Part shown: positions 45,618 to 56,600 of the stretch, piece after piece
How the letters are laid out: each line of letters starts with the position of its first letter
Position numbering within the stretch: position 1 is the first letter of the stretch
Source of the DNA: Cololabis saira
Taxonomy: Eukaryota > Chordata > Actinopteri > Beloniformes > Belonidae
Length of the DNA: 64,000 bases
NCBI RefSeq assembly: GCF_033807715.1
Contig: NC_084591.1
Span: 32,731,090 to 32,795,089, forward strand
Direction: 5' to 3'
Translations under genes and position numbers: made by a program
The notes under the pieces: generated by a model
Told to the model about the DNA's origin: nothing
The model's database searches: none
The model's input: the letters and a program-made list of their open reading frames with translations, nothing else

Positions 45618-47675
45618 CCTTGACCAAACTTGAACCGTCAGTCACCGCCTCTAGGATATTTTGTCATAAACAGAGAAGTTTGACGACTCAGAGACTAAAA
45701 GGGGCACACAGTTGTGGGAAAACTAGCAACTGTGTTTCCACCTGTGCACAATCTCAAGGTCCAACGTGTCTGAAATGGCTCTGGGATGTTTTCCAGATGG
45801 AGGTGCAGCAACGATTGCTTCTCTAAGACCACTACTTATGTCTCTCCCTCTTGGCATTGTGTTCACACACACCAGACTGCTGCAGAGCATCTGCTTTGAT
45901 AGAAGCGTGCACGCTCCTTGATCAGACTTGGAGTGTTGCTACGGAGACGCGTTGTTGTGGATCTGTTCAGGCTTCACATGCAGGGCCGGACTGGGACAAA
46001 AAGTCCGGCCGATAGTCATGAACTCACTTAGGCCACCCTTACTCATACACTGCACACACATTCTCACACTCGAGCAGGTGCTGCACACAACCACGAATCC
46101 ATGCACACACACATGCGCAAGTAATCACCAAAAGCTCATTATTCTGTATCCAATTTGAATTTAAATGCTATTAGAACAAAACTATAAGCCACCAATCCAT
46201 TGCTTCTTTCCCCCACTCATCAACGGATTCAATGCAACTGTCACAGCAGGACTCAACAACATAACTATTATTTTGTCTGTAAATTATTTCAATGCCAGAT
46301 TACTATAGTAAATTGCCCATTATATTTAGCTGCTACTGATACAAAAAGTACATAAAAATAAACAATTTGTTTGGCTTTTGGTCTATAAAATGGTGAAAAA
46401 TTTTGAGAAATCTTGACCTCTGTTCCCCAAAACCCAAGAAAATGTCCTCAAATAGCTTATTTTGTACAAAACAACAGTCCACAGTCCCAAGATATTCAAT
46501 TTACTGTCATAGACGGGAGAAACCAGAAAATATTTATATTTAAGAAGCTGCAAACAGAGAATTTTGACTTTTTATTCTTTAAAAATAAGACTCAAAATGA
46601 TTAGTCAGTTATCCAAATAGTTGGCGATTAATTCAATAGTACATTAGTCATCGATTTAGTCGATTAATCGCTGCAGCTCTATTCTATATTAACAGCATAA
46701 TCACATTTCTTATATAATTCAAACTTGAACAATTTGTTTTTCTACTATAGATTCCCTTGTAGCTGTACGCTCTTCTGAGCTACAACCAGGCTGAGATGAC
46801 CCTGATATAAGGAGAAAGATTGTAATCATTACATCAGGAAAAACTCATCAATAGGACTGTAGGTCCCTGTAAATGTTACACATTCATTACTCATTGTTGA
46901 AGGAATTACTTGTGTATTACTGTGTAGCTACTGCCAGTTCATATTTATGACCTATGGACTGCATATTTTCCGTATGAATTTGTGAGTTTTTAAATGCATT
47001 TAACCAGCAAAGAAAAAAAGTTACAATCACATAATTTACAGCAAAACCAGACAAACACACTGATAAACTGATTAAACCAAAAGCATTTCATGTGGATTAA
47101 TAAAATCATCACTGGCACAGTTTGCAACTATTTCTGTGTTGGACAAGGAAAGATGTGGACAATTTACCAGTATGTGGACAGACTGGTATAGCAAAGCCGC
47201 CCAAGTATTAAAATATCAACCTGTCAGTTTAAGACAACACATAATTAACTAAATGTTTAATTTGATCCAGGTTACCAGGAAACCCAATATGACCTACTGT
47301 ATTTCAAGGGATGGAATATCCACTTGTAGTTTTATGTTCAGGCTGATGTGAGGTTTAACAATATAGCAACCACTGCAACATTTAAAATAGAATAACGTTT
47401 TGACTGGATGTGGTACCAAGGTCATTATTACAGCTGCATAAAAGGGTTGATGGAGAATCTCAACAGTGGGCCCGATGGCCAGTCTGTTCACATGTGTTAG
47501 GTAACAGGATGAAAGGGAAGTGGTTTTTAGTCTGAAGTTGAATTTGTTGAAGACCCAGAGGTGTCGGAGGATTTTTAAATTACATTTTGATTCAGAAAAG
47601 GCGTAACTTTCGGAAAAAAAATGACCTGGCGGTGTAAATACTGTCAGGTCTCGTCTTCGTCATTTCAACACAGTT
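45618..47675. other. Intergenic, parp16 to IGFBP-domain gene
   Basis: No exon recognised. GGGCCGGACTGGGACAAAAA at 45982 and TCGATTTAGTCGATTAATCG at 46651-46670 (a motif of another fish hAT family's end) mark further repeat pieces. The rest is A/T-rich and unassigned. Confidence 0.4.
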
Positions 47676-47788
47676 GTTTCACATCTTTTTATTCAGGTTT
47701 AAATTACAAATGTACAGGTGACGTTATAAACGAGATTGTGTAAAGTTTCTTCCAGTTGAACACAATTAGCTGCCTTTCTTCCACCTCT

Positions 47789-49957
47789 CTAGCCAGGAGA
47801 TGTCCCGGTTTCTTCTCTTCTGGGGTGAACCACCTCAGGGTGGGGGGGGCAGTCTGGGACCAGACACACAAAGTGCCCCCCCGTTTCACTCTGGAGACGA
47901 AAAGAAAAACGTGCACAAGTTTATTGGGATGGTGCTGGTTAGGATTGGTGCGTCTTCCTGTGTTTGTGCAGCTCCTCACCTGCAGGTCATTGTGGCACTC
48001 GGCGTGCTGGTGCACGCACCTGCCGAAGCGCTGCAGGCAGCCGGACTGGGCCGGGCCGCAGGTGAAGGTGCACGCTGGGAACCTCAGGAGGAGACAGCTG
48101 GAGCACGAGGTGTGCTGGCAGGAGCCCCGGCAGGCCCCGCTCCCCACCGACACCAGCCTGCACAGAGGGACGCTCAGGCTGAAACATCTGTGTGTTCGTT
48201 TGTCTGGTGCTCCATAAGAAAACCAGTGAACAGAATCAAATGTCAAGACAAGCTTTATTATATCATGCACAATGTTTCCCAGCCGGAGGTAAACCTCTCT
48301 CAAACCACATAGGTACACTGTAAAACCTGATAAGTTAGTTGAACTCAAACTGTTTGAGGAAACCGATTGCCTAAAACCATTTAAGTTTATTAACTCAAAC
48401 AATTCAAGTGTAAAAAAATATTCCATTGAGGTTCAAGTAACTCAAATATTTATTGTTACGGTAACTTGGTTAAATAAATCTGATAGTACCATTTCATTCA
48501 GTAAACTGGACTTAAAACTAATACGTATTATACACCCATATGTAGTATTTCCTTGAGATTTATTTAAAAAGTGTTGATTGTATTAATTTGCATCAAGCCA
48601 GACTAATTTAATTGAATCTTCTTTACATAAATGTTAGCACTTACGTTCAAGTTACTCAGTTTTATTCCTCTAAATTAAATTATCACATTCTAGTGGTCAC
48701 AACTTCTAGCTCCTCAATTCATTTTAGGAAACCGATGGCCTTAAACCATTTTAGTTGTCATAACTTAAATAACTCAACTTTAAGTTGCTTTAACACAATA
48801 CAAACACAGACATCTTATACCAGCTTCAAACATTTATTTAATCAATTTGAGTTATCTTAACTGATGGCAATGAGTGACCACAAAGTTTAAGTTATTTCAA
48901 CTTACTTCTGTTATTAAGATGTAAAATGCACACTGTGGTCATCGATCCAGTCGTATTTATGCTAAAAAGGGAGGTGGTTTTGCACCCCATCTGCCAAACA
49001 TATCAGACCTTGAGCCGTATATATCCCTGTTTATTGCTTCCTACTTAAGAGGTCAACCCAGATAACGGATGAGACCCATCAGTGTTAAAACATACAGTAC
49101 AAATCAAAAGTTTGGACACACTTCCCCATTTGTTTGAATGAGGTGTGTCCAAACTTTTGGTCTGTCCTGTTTGTTTCTGTTCATTGTTTTCACCTAAAGA
49201 AACAGAAAATATCTGAACTATTTTCACAGCCTAGTCATAAAACAGGAGTTGACCCTGCAAATAGAGAAAAACCACCAGTGTAGAATCTTATAGTAAAACC
49301 CTTCAAACCTTTAAACAATTTCATAAAATCCTAACAAGGCGGCTGGTGCGAGGTGTTAAAGGATAACCTGGCGGAGCAGAGCGCGGACGGGTGGGCCTGG
49401 CAGAACTCCCTAGTGCAGTCCGGGTGACAGCTCTCCGGGGCCGGCGGGTCCATCACTGCACAACACACGTCTGTTAAATCATTGGCTCTGTCGGGTTCTG
49501 TATGAATCTGATGAGCGACGACAAAACACTTATTCTCTCAAGGACAGAGAAGAGAAGTTATTGCGTGAATCAGAGGACACCTGCTCAGGAGAGATTAAGA
49601 GATTCACTCTATTTACTCTACTCTTTTTTTCTCTCTTTTCGTACTGCACTACTTTTTTTCTCATTCAATTTTTATTGAATTTTCTTAGATACAAAACAAC
49701 ACGTACCAACATACAAAACCCACTAAAACATTCAAAATTGATTTTTGTCATTCAAAAGATGTACAAAGGGGCCATTGTCCATTATTCCCACTAAGTCACT
49801 TAAAGTACTGCACTACTTTTATTTTTTATTCCACTGTATATACTGTTTATATTTTGTAATTATATATTTTTACTTTTTTCATACTTCTTTTGCTGCATGT
49901 GTGTGTTGTGTGTACTGCTGCTGCAAGAAGTGAATTTCCCCACTGATGAATAAAGGG

Positions 49958-50000
<43 letters not shown>

Positions 50001-51268
50001 GTACTCGAGTTGTAAAGAAAAATCAGGGGGGATGGTGGATTTTATCATATGGGGACAGATAATTTGTGCTGATTACAAATATAATATATTACAAATATTA
50101 GCACTGACCAAAACACCTGCAGAAATACTGCAGGAATGACATAGCAGCAGTTAAATGCAGCCTTCTGTAAGCTTTAAATATCCACTGGGCTTACATCAAA
50201 TACATCAAAACACAACAATAAAAAACAGTTTTCTGAATTTATCAATATGACTCTGTCCTTCACAGGATAAGTAAAATGGATCACTGCAAAAACTCAAAAT
50301 CTTAAGAATATTTGTCTTATTTCTAGTTAAAATGTCTCATTTTAGTAAAAAAAAAAAATCTCATTACACTTAAAACAAGACTCATCACTGGAAAAAACAA
50401 CAATTTTCACCTGTTTCAAGTAGATTTTCACTTGAAATAAGTAGAAAAATCTGCATGTGGAACAAGATTTTTTTGCTTGTAATGATAGGATAAATCTTGT
50501 CCCACTGGCAGATTTTCCTACTTATTTCAAGTGAAAATTTACTTGAAACAGGTGAAAATTGTCAAATAAGTTATTTTTCTGGTGTTATTTTTCTGGTGAT
50601 GACTCTAAATGTTGAAATAACAGTAAAACCACAATCATTGATGAAATGACATAAGGGATGGAAAGGGGGGATGGCAGTTTTACAGGGGGGATGATTTGGA
50701 CTGTTGTTATTTCAGGGGGGATGCCATCCCCCCTCATCCCCCCTCACCTCCAGTACTGCATCTATCTATCCATCCATCCATATCTATCCATATATCTATC
50801 CATCCATCCATATCCATCCATCCATCCATCCCTACCTACCTACCCACCCATCCATATCTACCTATCCACCTACTCATCGACCTATCCATCCACAAACAGC
50901 AGCAGAGACATGCAGCGATTGACTTCACCTGTTCTGCAGGTGCCGCTGCTCTCTGCCTCTGCATCAGCGTCTGAGTCCTGCTGCTCGCACACCAGGCCGT
51001 CGTCACACTTCCCCAGGTGGTCCCAGGCCCCCCCGCAGGCCTCCCCCTCCGTCCTGGCGCAGGCGGGGCAGCAGCCGCAGACCCCTGTGGTGACCCCCCC
51101 TCTACACCGGAGCCTCGGGGCCCGCCGGGGGGAGCAGTGGATCCTGCTGCAGGGGGGGCAGTGAAGGGCCCGCAGCTGGCGGGCATCTGCACCGCTGGAG
51201 CCCGGCTCTGACTCCAGCTCTGAGCCCAGAGACCCCACCCAGGCGCACAAGAAGAGGAGCCTCCACAT
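47789..51268 (-). CDS. Secreted Cys-rich protein with IGFBP N-terminal domain (unrecognised)
   Basis: Four coding exons in transcript order: 51268-50929, 49455-49368, 48178-47980, 47890-47789 (TAG). Splice sites are GT/AG, phases match (1, 2, 0), and the product is 242 aa. Residues 1-15 look like a signal peptide (MWRLLFLCAWVGSLG). Residues about 36-110 form an IGFBP-type module: CPPCSRIHCSP, the signature CGCCPAC, then GEACGG, GKCDDGLVCE and SGTCRTG. The remaining ~130 residues hold many cysteines (ESCHPDCTREFCQ, CRGSCQHTSCSSCLLL, CTFTCGPAQSGCLQRF, CVHQHAECHND, VCLVPDC). I see no thyroglobulin type-1, Kazal, trypsin or VWC signature, so it is not an ordinary IGFBP, HTRA or CRIM. On the minus strand CATAAAGA lies about 45-55 bp upstream of the ATG and may act as a TATA-like element. 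TTTATT at 47688-47693 is AATAAA on the coding strand, so the transcript probably ends near 47675. Function unknown; binding to a growth factor is a domain-based guess. Confidence 0.82.
48310..48940. repeat. Interspersed repeat with AAGTT/AACTT subterminal motifs, intron 2 of the IGFBP-domain gene
   Basis: Begins GTACACTGTAAAACCTGATA and ends near AAGATGTAAAATGCACACTG. Multiple TTAAGTT/AACTCAA and GAAACCGAT.GCC.AAACC motifs recur inside. It looks like a MITE of unassigned class. Confidence 0.5.
49094..49172. repeat. Palindromic Tc1-type MITE, second copy
   Basis: ACAGTACAAATCAAAAGTTT...AAACTTTTGGTCTGTCCTGT, same family as 6346-6424, in an intron of the IGFBP-domain gene. Confidence 0.75.
49640..49999 (+). 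repeat. LINE 3' tail with (TATC)n
   Basis: CACTACTTTTATTTTTTATTCC, GTGAATTTCCCCACTGATGA, ATAAAGG and then about eleven TATC units (49959-50000) into which the 50000 MITE has inserted. Confidence 0.6.
50000..50758. mobile_element. hAT-type MITE, copy 2 (inverted)
   Basis: The reverse complement of 42110-42850 over its full length, including the CTCGAGTTG end and the GGGGGGATG repeats. It sits within a TATC microsatellite (CTATC on both sides), so the target duplication cannot be told apart from the repeat. Confidence 0.88.
50759..50885. repeat. (ATCC)n / (ATCT)n microsatellite
   Basis: Imperfect tetranucleotide run continuing the TATC tail beyond the MITE. It ends about 45 bp from the donor of exon 1 of the IGFBP-domain gene. 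Confidence 0.85.
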
Positions 51269-51329
51269 GCCCGCCGTCAGCCCGCTGTTCTGATGGGGAG
51301 GGGGGCTGGCGGCGTCTTTATGGGCCCCA

Positions 51330-52640
51330 ACCCTCCCCAGCAGCCAATAGATGACAGATTCGGGGGGGTGGGTCTTATCTTCACACTATCAGCAGCAGAT
51401 TATCAAGTCTGGGGAAGGTGTGAAGACGCCTCTTTGTATTCGGAGTCACGTGACCTCCGGAACACCTACAACAAGGTAACGACATGTTTCTGCAAAGAAC
51501 AAAAGGATCAAGGCACCAGCACGTTATCTGACCAGGGCGTATCCGTGAGTAAAAGCTCCTGGCAGGATGTCAACAACAATAAAAGAACAACAATATCCCT
51601 GAAGTCGGTTCTGGTCCGTCTGCAGAACCTCCTTCAGTATTGACTGGTGGGGCGGGTGACGTCACAGCGGCTCCACGTGGAGGGATGGATTTGGTCTGTG
51701 GGTTCCTCGGCTGGCTCAGCCAGAGGGTTGGCGGTTCAATTCCCGTCCTCAGCAGTCAGCGGGTCCAGACGGGACCAGTCAGTTTGAGTTGATGAAGTGC
51801 TGCATAAATGTGTGGCAGCAGGACTTGTTGGGTCAGAGTGGGTACCAGAACCAGAGGTCCCCTGGAGGTGCAGGTCATTCAAACTTAGTGATAAACCATC
51901 TTTAATCAAGTAGCAGCAAGTTTGAATGTTTCCAGATAGTTAAAAATACAGACTTTACAAGTTTTCACTAGATATTAAGAGTCGGTTAAGCTCGGGGTGA
52001 CGGTGGGTTTAAGTGGAGACCCGTTCTCCTGTCAATATCCTCTGCGGCAATTAAGGCGGCAGACACGGTCAAGGGGATGTTAAAGGGCAGACAATTATCA
52101 GCTTGTTTACGGTTTACTGAGCATATTGACTATACTCCACAGCAAAGGGGGAGTAGAGTCAAATGGCTCATTCCACCTTAAACCAGATGCATCTGACACC
52201 GGGCCAGCAGTTGTGAAGACGTTTCTTAAAGACCTTTTTTTTTTTTATACCACTACTGTCATGTACATTTACATTGTACATTTACATGTACATTTTTTTT
52301 TATATTCTTATATTTAGTACATACGAGACATGCCTCATTTATCTGCTTTTATTTTATTCTATTATTATTCTTTTTGGTACTTTCAACGTCTTGATGCTCA
52401 GTTGTTCTTGCAATTGCCCCTCTGGGATAAATAAAGTTTTCTGAATCTGAACAACTGTAAACTTTTTGGTTGGATTTAGGTTTAATTTGCCTTTTATAGT
52501 CATCATTTATCTATTAACCATTTATCTAAATATATTAATCTTGGAAAAGCTTCTATGAAGACATTCAGAAGGTCCCGGCTCCAGGTAGTCGTCCCTCTGT
52601 CACGTGGACGTCTCAGCAAAAATAAACCAAAACAAAGCAG
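51330..52640. other. Intergenic between the IGFBP-domain gene and ctdspl2
   Basis: A tRNA-like head at about 51702-51770 (GGCTGGCTCAGCCAGAGGG, GGCGGTTCAATTCCCGTCCT) followed by GAAGTGCTGCATAAATG resembles a V-SINE-type relic. A LINE 3' tail lies at 52250-52455 (CCCCTCTGGGATAAATAAAG, TCTGAATCTGAA). Confidence 0.4.
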
Positions 52641-52649
52641 GTCGTATAA

Positions 52650-53636
52650 AAATGTATTTATTTCCAAGGAAACCGTTGAGTAACACTGAATACACCAGGA
52701 GTGATCATTCAATAGTCAATAAAACTGGTGGCTCCTACGTCAAGGATCCGACATACGAGACGTCTCGGAAAACAAGATTTCAAAGCGACATGTTGGCGGT
52801 TTGCTGGTGCTACAATTTAACCCCCCCCCCAGCTGATACACTCCTTTGTAGAAAAGTGACAAGATTTTACATCAAGTTACAAAGGGCTGGATGTCAAAGT
52901 GCACGATGCCTGGACCCCGCCCCGCCCCCACCCCCACCCATCAAAGAGGACAAAGTCAGAAACGGACTCTCAGATACAAATCTCAAAAACTATTATTTGG
53001 CCATTATGGCTTTTGTATTCATTTGAGACCTTATTCTAAATTACATTTCATAACTTTAAAATATTTCAGAAACATTTTCCTCCCAAAGATACTTTAGTTC
53101 TTTTTAAAACGGCACCTTAAACAGACGACTGCATGTAATGGAGTAAAGCGTCACAGAAATACTGCAGGCATACGACGGAGAAGCTGCTGACCTCAAACCA
53201 AACACCACGGCATTCTGCTGGTTTAGAAAAGCAACCCAAGAAGACGTACTAAAAATCAGAAGTCAACGTTAAATGACTTAAAAACTTCAAGGAAAAAAAA
53301 ACAAAAACAATTATTTACATGTATTTACAAAAGAGTGAATAATATACAGGCTGACTGGCCGCTGCGGCTCCGGCTGAAACCGACAACGTCCGCAGGAAGC
53401 AACGCCGTGGGACATTCAGGGTTGTCATCCAAAACCGCCCAAGACTAACTTCACCCCCAGAAGGCCGTCCAGAACACACCCACAACATCGGACTCAAACA
53501 TAGTTTTCAATCTTTTTCTGCATGTTTAAGGAAAGGAGAGGAAAAAAGGACAATGTTGTGTACGAAAAGAGGATATATCCTTCTCTTCAATTCTTCCCGC
53601 CCAGCGTTGTAAGCATCTGGATCAGAGACGAGCTGC
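52650..53636 (-). other. ctdspl2: ctdspl2 3' UTR with poly(A) signal
   Basis: About 1 kb after the TGA stop. It is A/T-rich, without recognisable repeats except poly-C and CCCCGCC tracts around 52820-52940. TTTATT at 52657-52662 reads AATAAA on the coding strand and fits a transcript end near 52640. Extent inferred. Confidence 0.5.
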
Positions 53637-56600
53637 TCAGTCTGGAGGGAGGAGGTCGTGCAAGCGAAACTGTTCTCGGATGTGCGGTCTGACGTCTCCG
53701 TTCTGTGGGCCAGAGAGAGAGAAGGAGTCGTTTAGAGTCGGGCAACCAAACACACTTTCAGCTGTTCAGCTAAACGGAGGTTCAATTCTCATCAGCCTAA
53801 AGTTTCAAGCTTTAAATTAGTTTAGGATCCTCTAAAACAGAAGGTCCTGGGATAAATCTCACCATTTACAGGTAATAATGTCAAGTGAATAGTACTCTAA
53901 AGAAAACTAAGCAATGCTTTGCCTCAGACTTTCATCCTGTGGTGAGTTTTCTTCAATAAACGAGTTATTTCAGTTAAATCAGGGGTGTCGGACTCCAGTC
54001 CTCGAGGGCCGCATTCCTGCATGTTTCAGATGTCTCCTTGCATCAATACACCTGATTCAAATTAATGGTCGTCACCAGCTTGTCATCAAGGTCTGGACAG
54101 CTCTGTTGGTGTCACAGCTACTTTTATCACGGTGTGCTGAAGCAGGGAAACATCTGAAACATGCAGGAATGCGGCCCTCGAGGACTGGAGTCCGACACCC
54201 CTGAGTTAAATGTAGTGATGCACCGATTGTCCGGTAACCAAAATTGTTCGGCCGAAAATGGCAAAAAAACTATTTCGGTGTTCGGTGGAATAAATGGGAA
54301 AAAAACCAAACAATTAATAACGGCGTAATATAAGGAAATAGACTGGCCGCTCCGTAACTGTTGCAACACATAAATCGTTGGCGAACCAAAAACTAACAAC
54401 ATAAGAATTTTACCAACATTCACCAGCAGGTGGAACCAAAACAACATAAATCAATCTATTACAGGTGCGTTTAGATGACGAAATCAAACAGCAAAGAGCG
54501 TGGAGTGGAGTGGTGCGGTGCAAACATGTCAGCAGTGTGGAAGTATATTAGAGTGGCAAAGAATAATACAAGAATGGCTGTTTGCAATGAATGTTCTGCT
54601 CAAATATCTAGAGGGGGCACATCTGCAAAGTCTTTCAGCTACAAGTTTGATTTATCATTTGAAATGATAAAAAACCCTGAGGCTTTAATGCATTTTTATT
54701 GTTTTAAGGCCTATGTTACAATGTTCAGTCAGTAAAGCCTAACGTAAGCTCAAAGATGGCCACAAAATGTATTTTGCTAATCTATTTATTTTAAGTTATT
54801 GTTCTTTGCTGGTATAATGTCTGCTGGAATATTTAAGAAATGCTGGGAAATTAAAAAATGTTCAGTTTTTTATGTTCAACAAATGTTTTCTACCTTGTAA
54901 TTTTGTAAAAGTTTTTTTTCTTTTAAAAGCATGCCTAAATCAAATTTATTTGATTTATGCAATGGTGAAAAAATTGGCAAAATAAATGAAAAACTGCGAA
55001 GAACCATGTTCGGTATTGTTCGGTATCCGGCCAAGTGTTTATTATTATTTTCGGTTTCGGTTTCGGCCACAAATTTTCATTTCGGTTCATCACTAGTTAA
55101 ATGTTCAACTATTCTTCTTTTGGCATTTCCCTTCAGAGACGGATCCATCGTATCGTGTCTTCTGCATTCTCCTGTCACACCGACCAACTGCACGTCCTCT
55201 TACCACATCCAGAAGTTTTACCTTTGGTATTTTTTGTCTGAGAGCTTCAGTATATTTCTGTCAACATATTAATCAGGTTTCCTCCTTAAGTGTCAAAACC
55301 ATAATTTCTAGGATCGCTCACCCTGGCTGTTGCTACGATCCCCTCGTCCTTAATCCCATCCACCCTCCTCCTTCCTAAAGACCTCTTAAGATCTTTAACT
55401 TTAGGTGCATTTCCACTCGCAGGACTTGTCTGTAGCCCCTCCAGCCGGTGCGTCTCCATTACAGCGCTGACCCGACTAATAACTGGCTGCCACATGATGG
55501 CGGTAGTGGGTCTTTTCAGCTGTCCACAAACTGCCAACAGCATAAAAGGAGGCAAGATCTAACCTCCATCTCCATCAAATGTGCTTCAGAGCAGCCAGTG
55601 TCTAAATGAGTTGTTTTGTTTTCTTATTTACACTTATTTATTATTGTTTTGTATTCACTACTGTTTAATGTTCGAAATAACATTTTAATTAAAAAAATTC
55701 AATTCACGTCAGAGGGCTGAACGTATAAGCTGCTGGCAGATTAGCCAATCAGCACAGAGCTTTGATTGATTGTTGAGCGACAGCGACTCAGCATCAGTTC
55801 AAGTATCTTCCTACTCTCACCGGGCTCCAACAACTACTCTAATCTAAGGATGTCCGCAGGTACGAGTGGAGCATCTACAGCACGATGCTAGCGGCATTTG
55901 AAACTTGCAGAACTGTGAGGACGTCAGAAGTCGATATACGTACCCGCTCCACGAGTTGTTCCAGGAAAGGAACAAGCTTCAGAAGCTCGTTGTCATTTCT
56001 ATCCACAAACCAGCTCTCTATTGGGATTCCATTGGAGAGCTGGAAAGACAGAATACATGATAGGATGAGGACGGGTCCGAGCAGACGCCGGGCTTCCTCT
56101 GGCTGACGTGGGTTACCTGGTAGGCGAAGGCTTGGGGTGAGTTGTCGATGATCACGGTCTTAGACAGGTCCCTTCCAAGGATGTTCAGGTCTTTGATGTA
56201 GTTCCCTTGAACGCACACACAGTGCTCCCGAAACAGTCGATGTCTACGACATGAGGAGGGCACAGTTATCCTACCATTATATATCTATCACACACCTGCA
56301 GGAATGATGATCAATAACAGTAATAGATGAATGCCCATCAGCTGAATGGGTTCTGATAAGGAGAGGGGGATGGGCGCATTCAACCTGATGATTAAGAATT
56401 ATCACTAAACATTTTCAGTACATTTTTGTTTTGATGTCACTTCAGCGTTTCAGACTGCAGAGTGTACATCCCATGAAATCCAAAAACATACTTTATTACA
56501 ATCATGAGAAACATGAAACAAGTCAGGGGTGAATACGTCGACAGTTCACCGCGGAGACGACCACGGGACACCACAGGGTTTTCTTTAGAAGCTGACGTTT

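Noticed and set aside
47756..48312. Long open frames on the + strand (153 and 170 codons)
   Set aside because: They are antisense to exons 3 and 4 of the IGFBP-domain gene, whose minus-strand splice sites and phases fit. The length comes from GC-rich coding DNA.
51702..51770. Possible tRNA gene
   Set aside because: A- and B-box-like motifs are present, but no cloverleaf with a paired acceptor stem could be drawn. It reads better as a SINE head.
54475..54735. Host zinc-finger gene
   Set aside because: Only the first half of a BED finger is present and it sits between hAT ends with a TSD, so it is a transposase relic.
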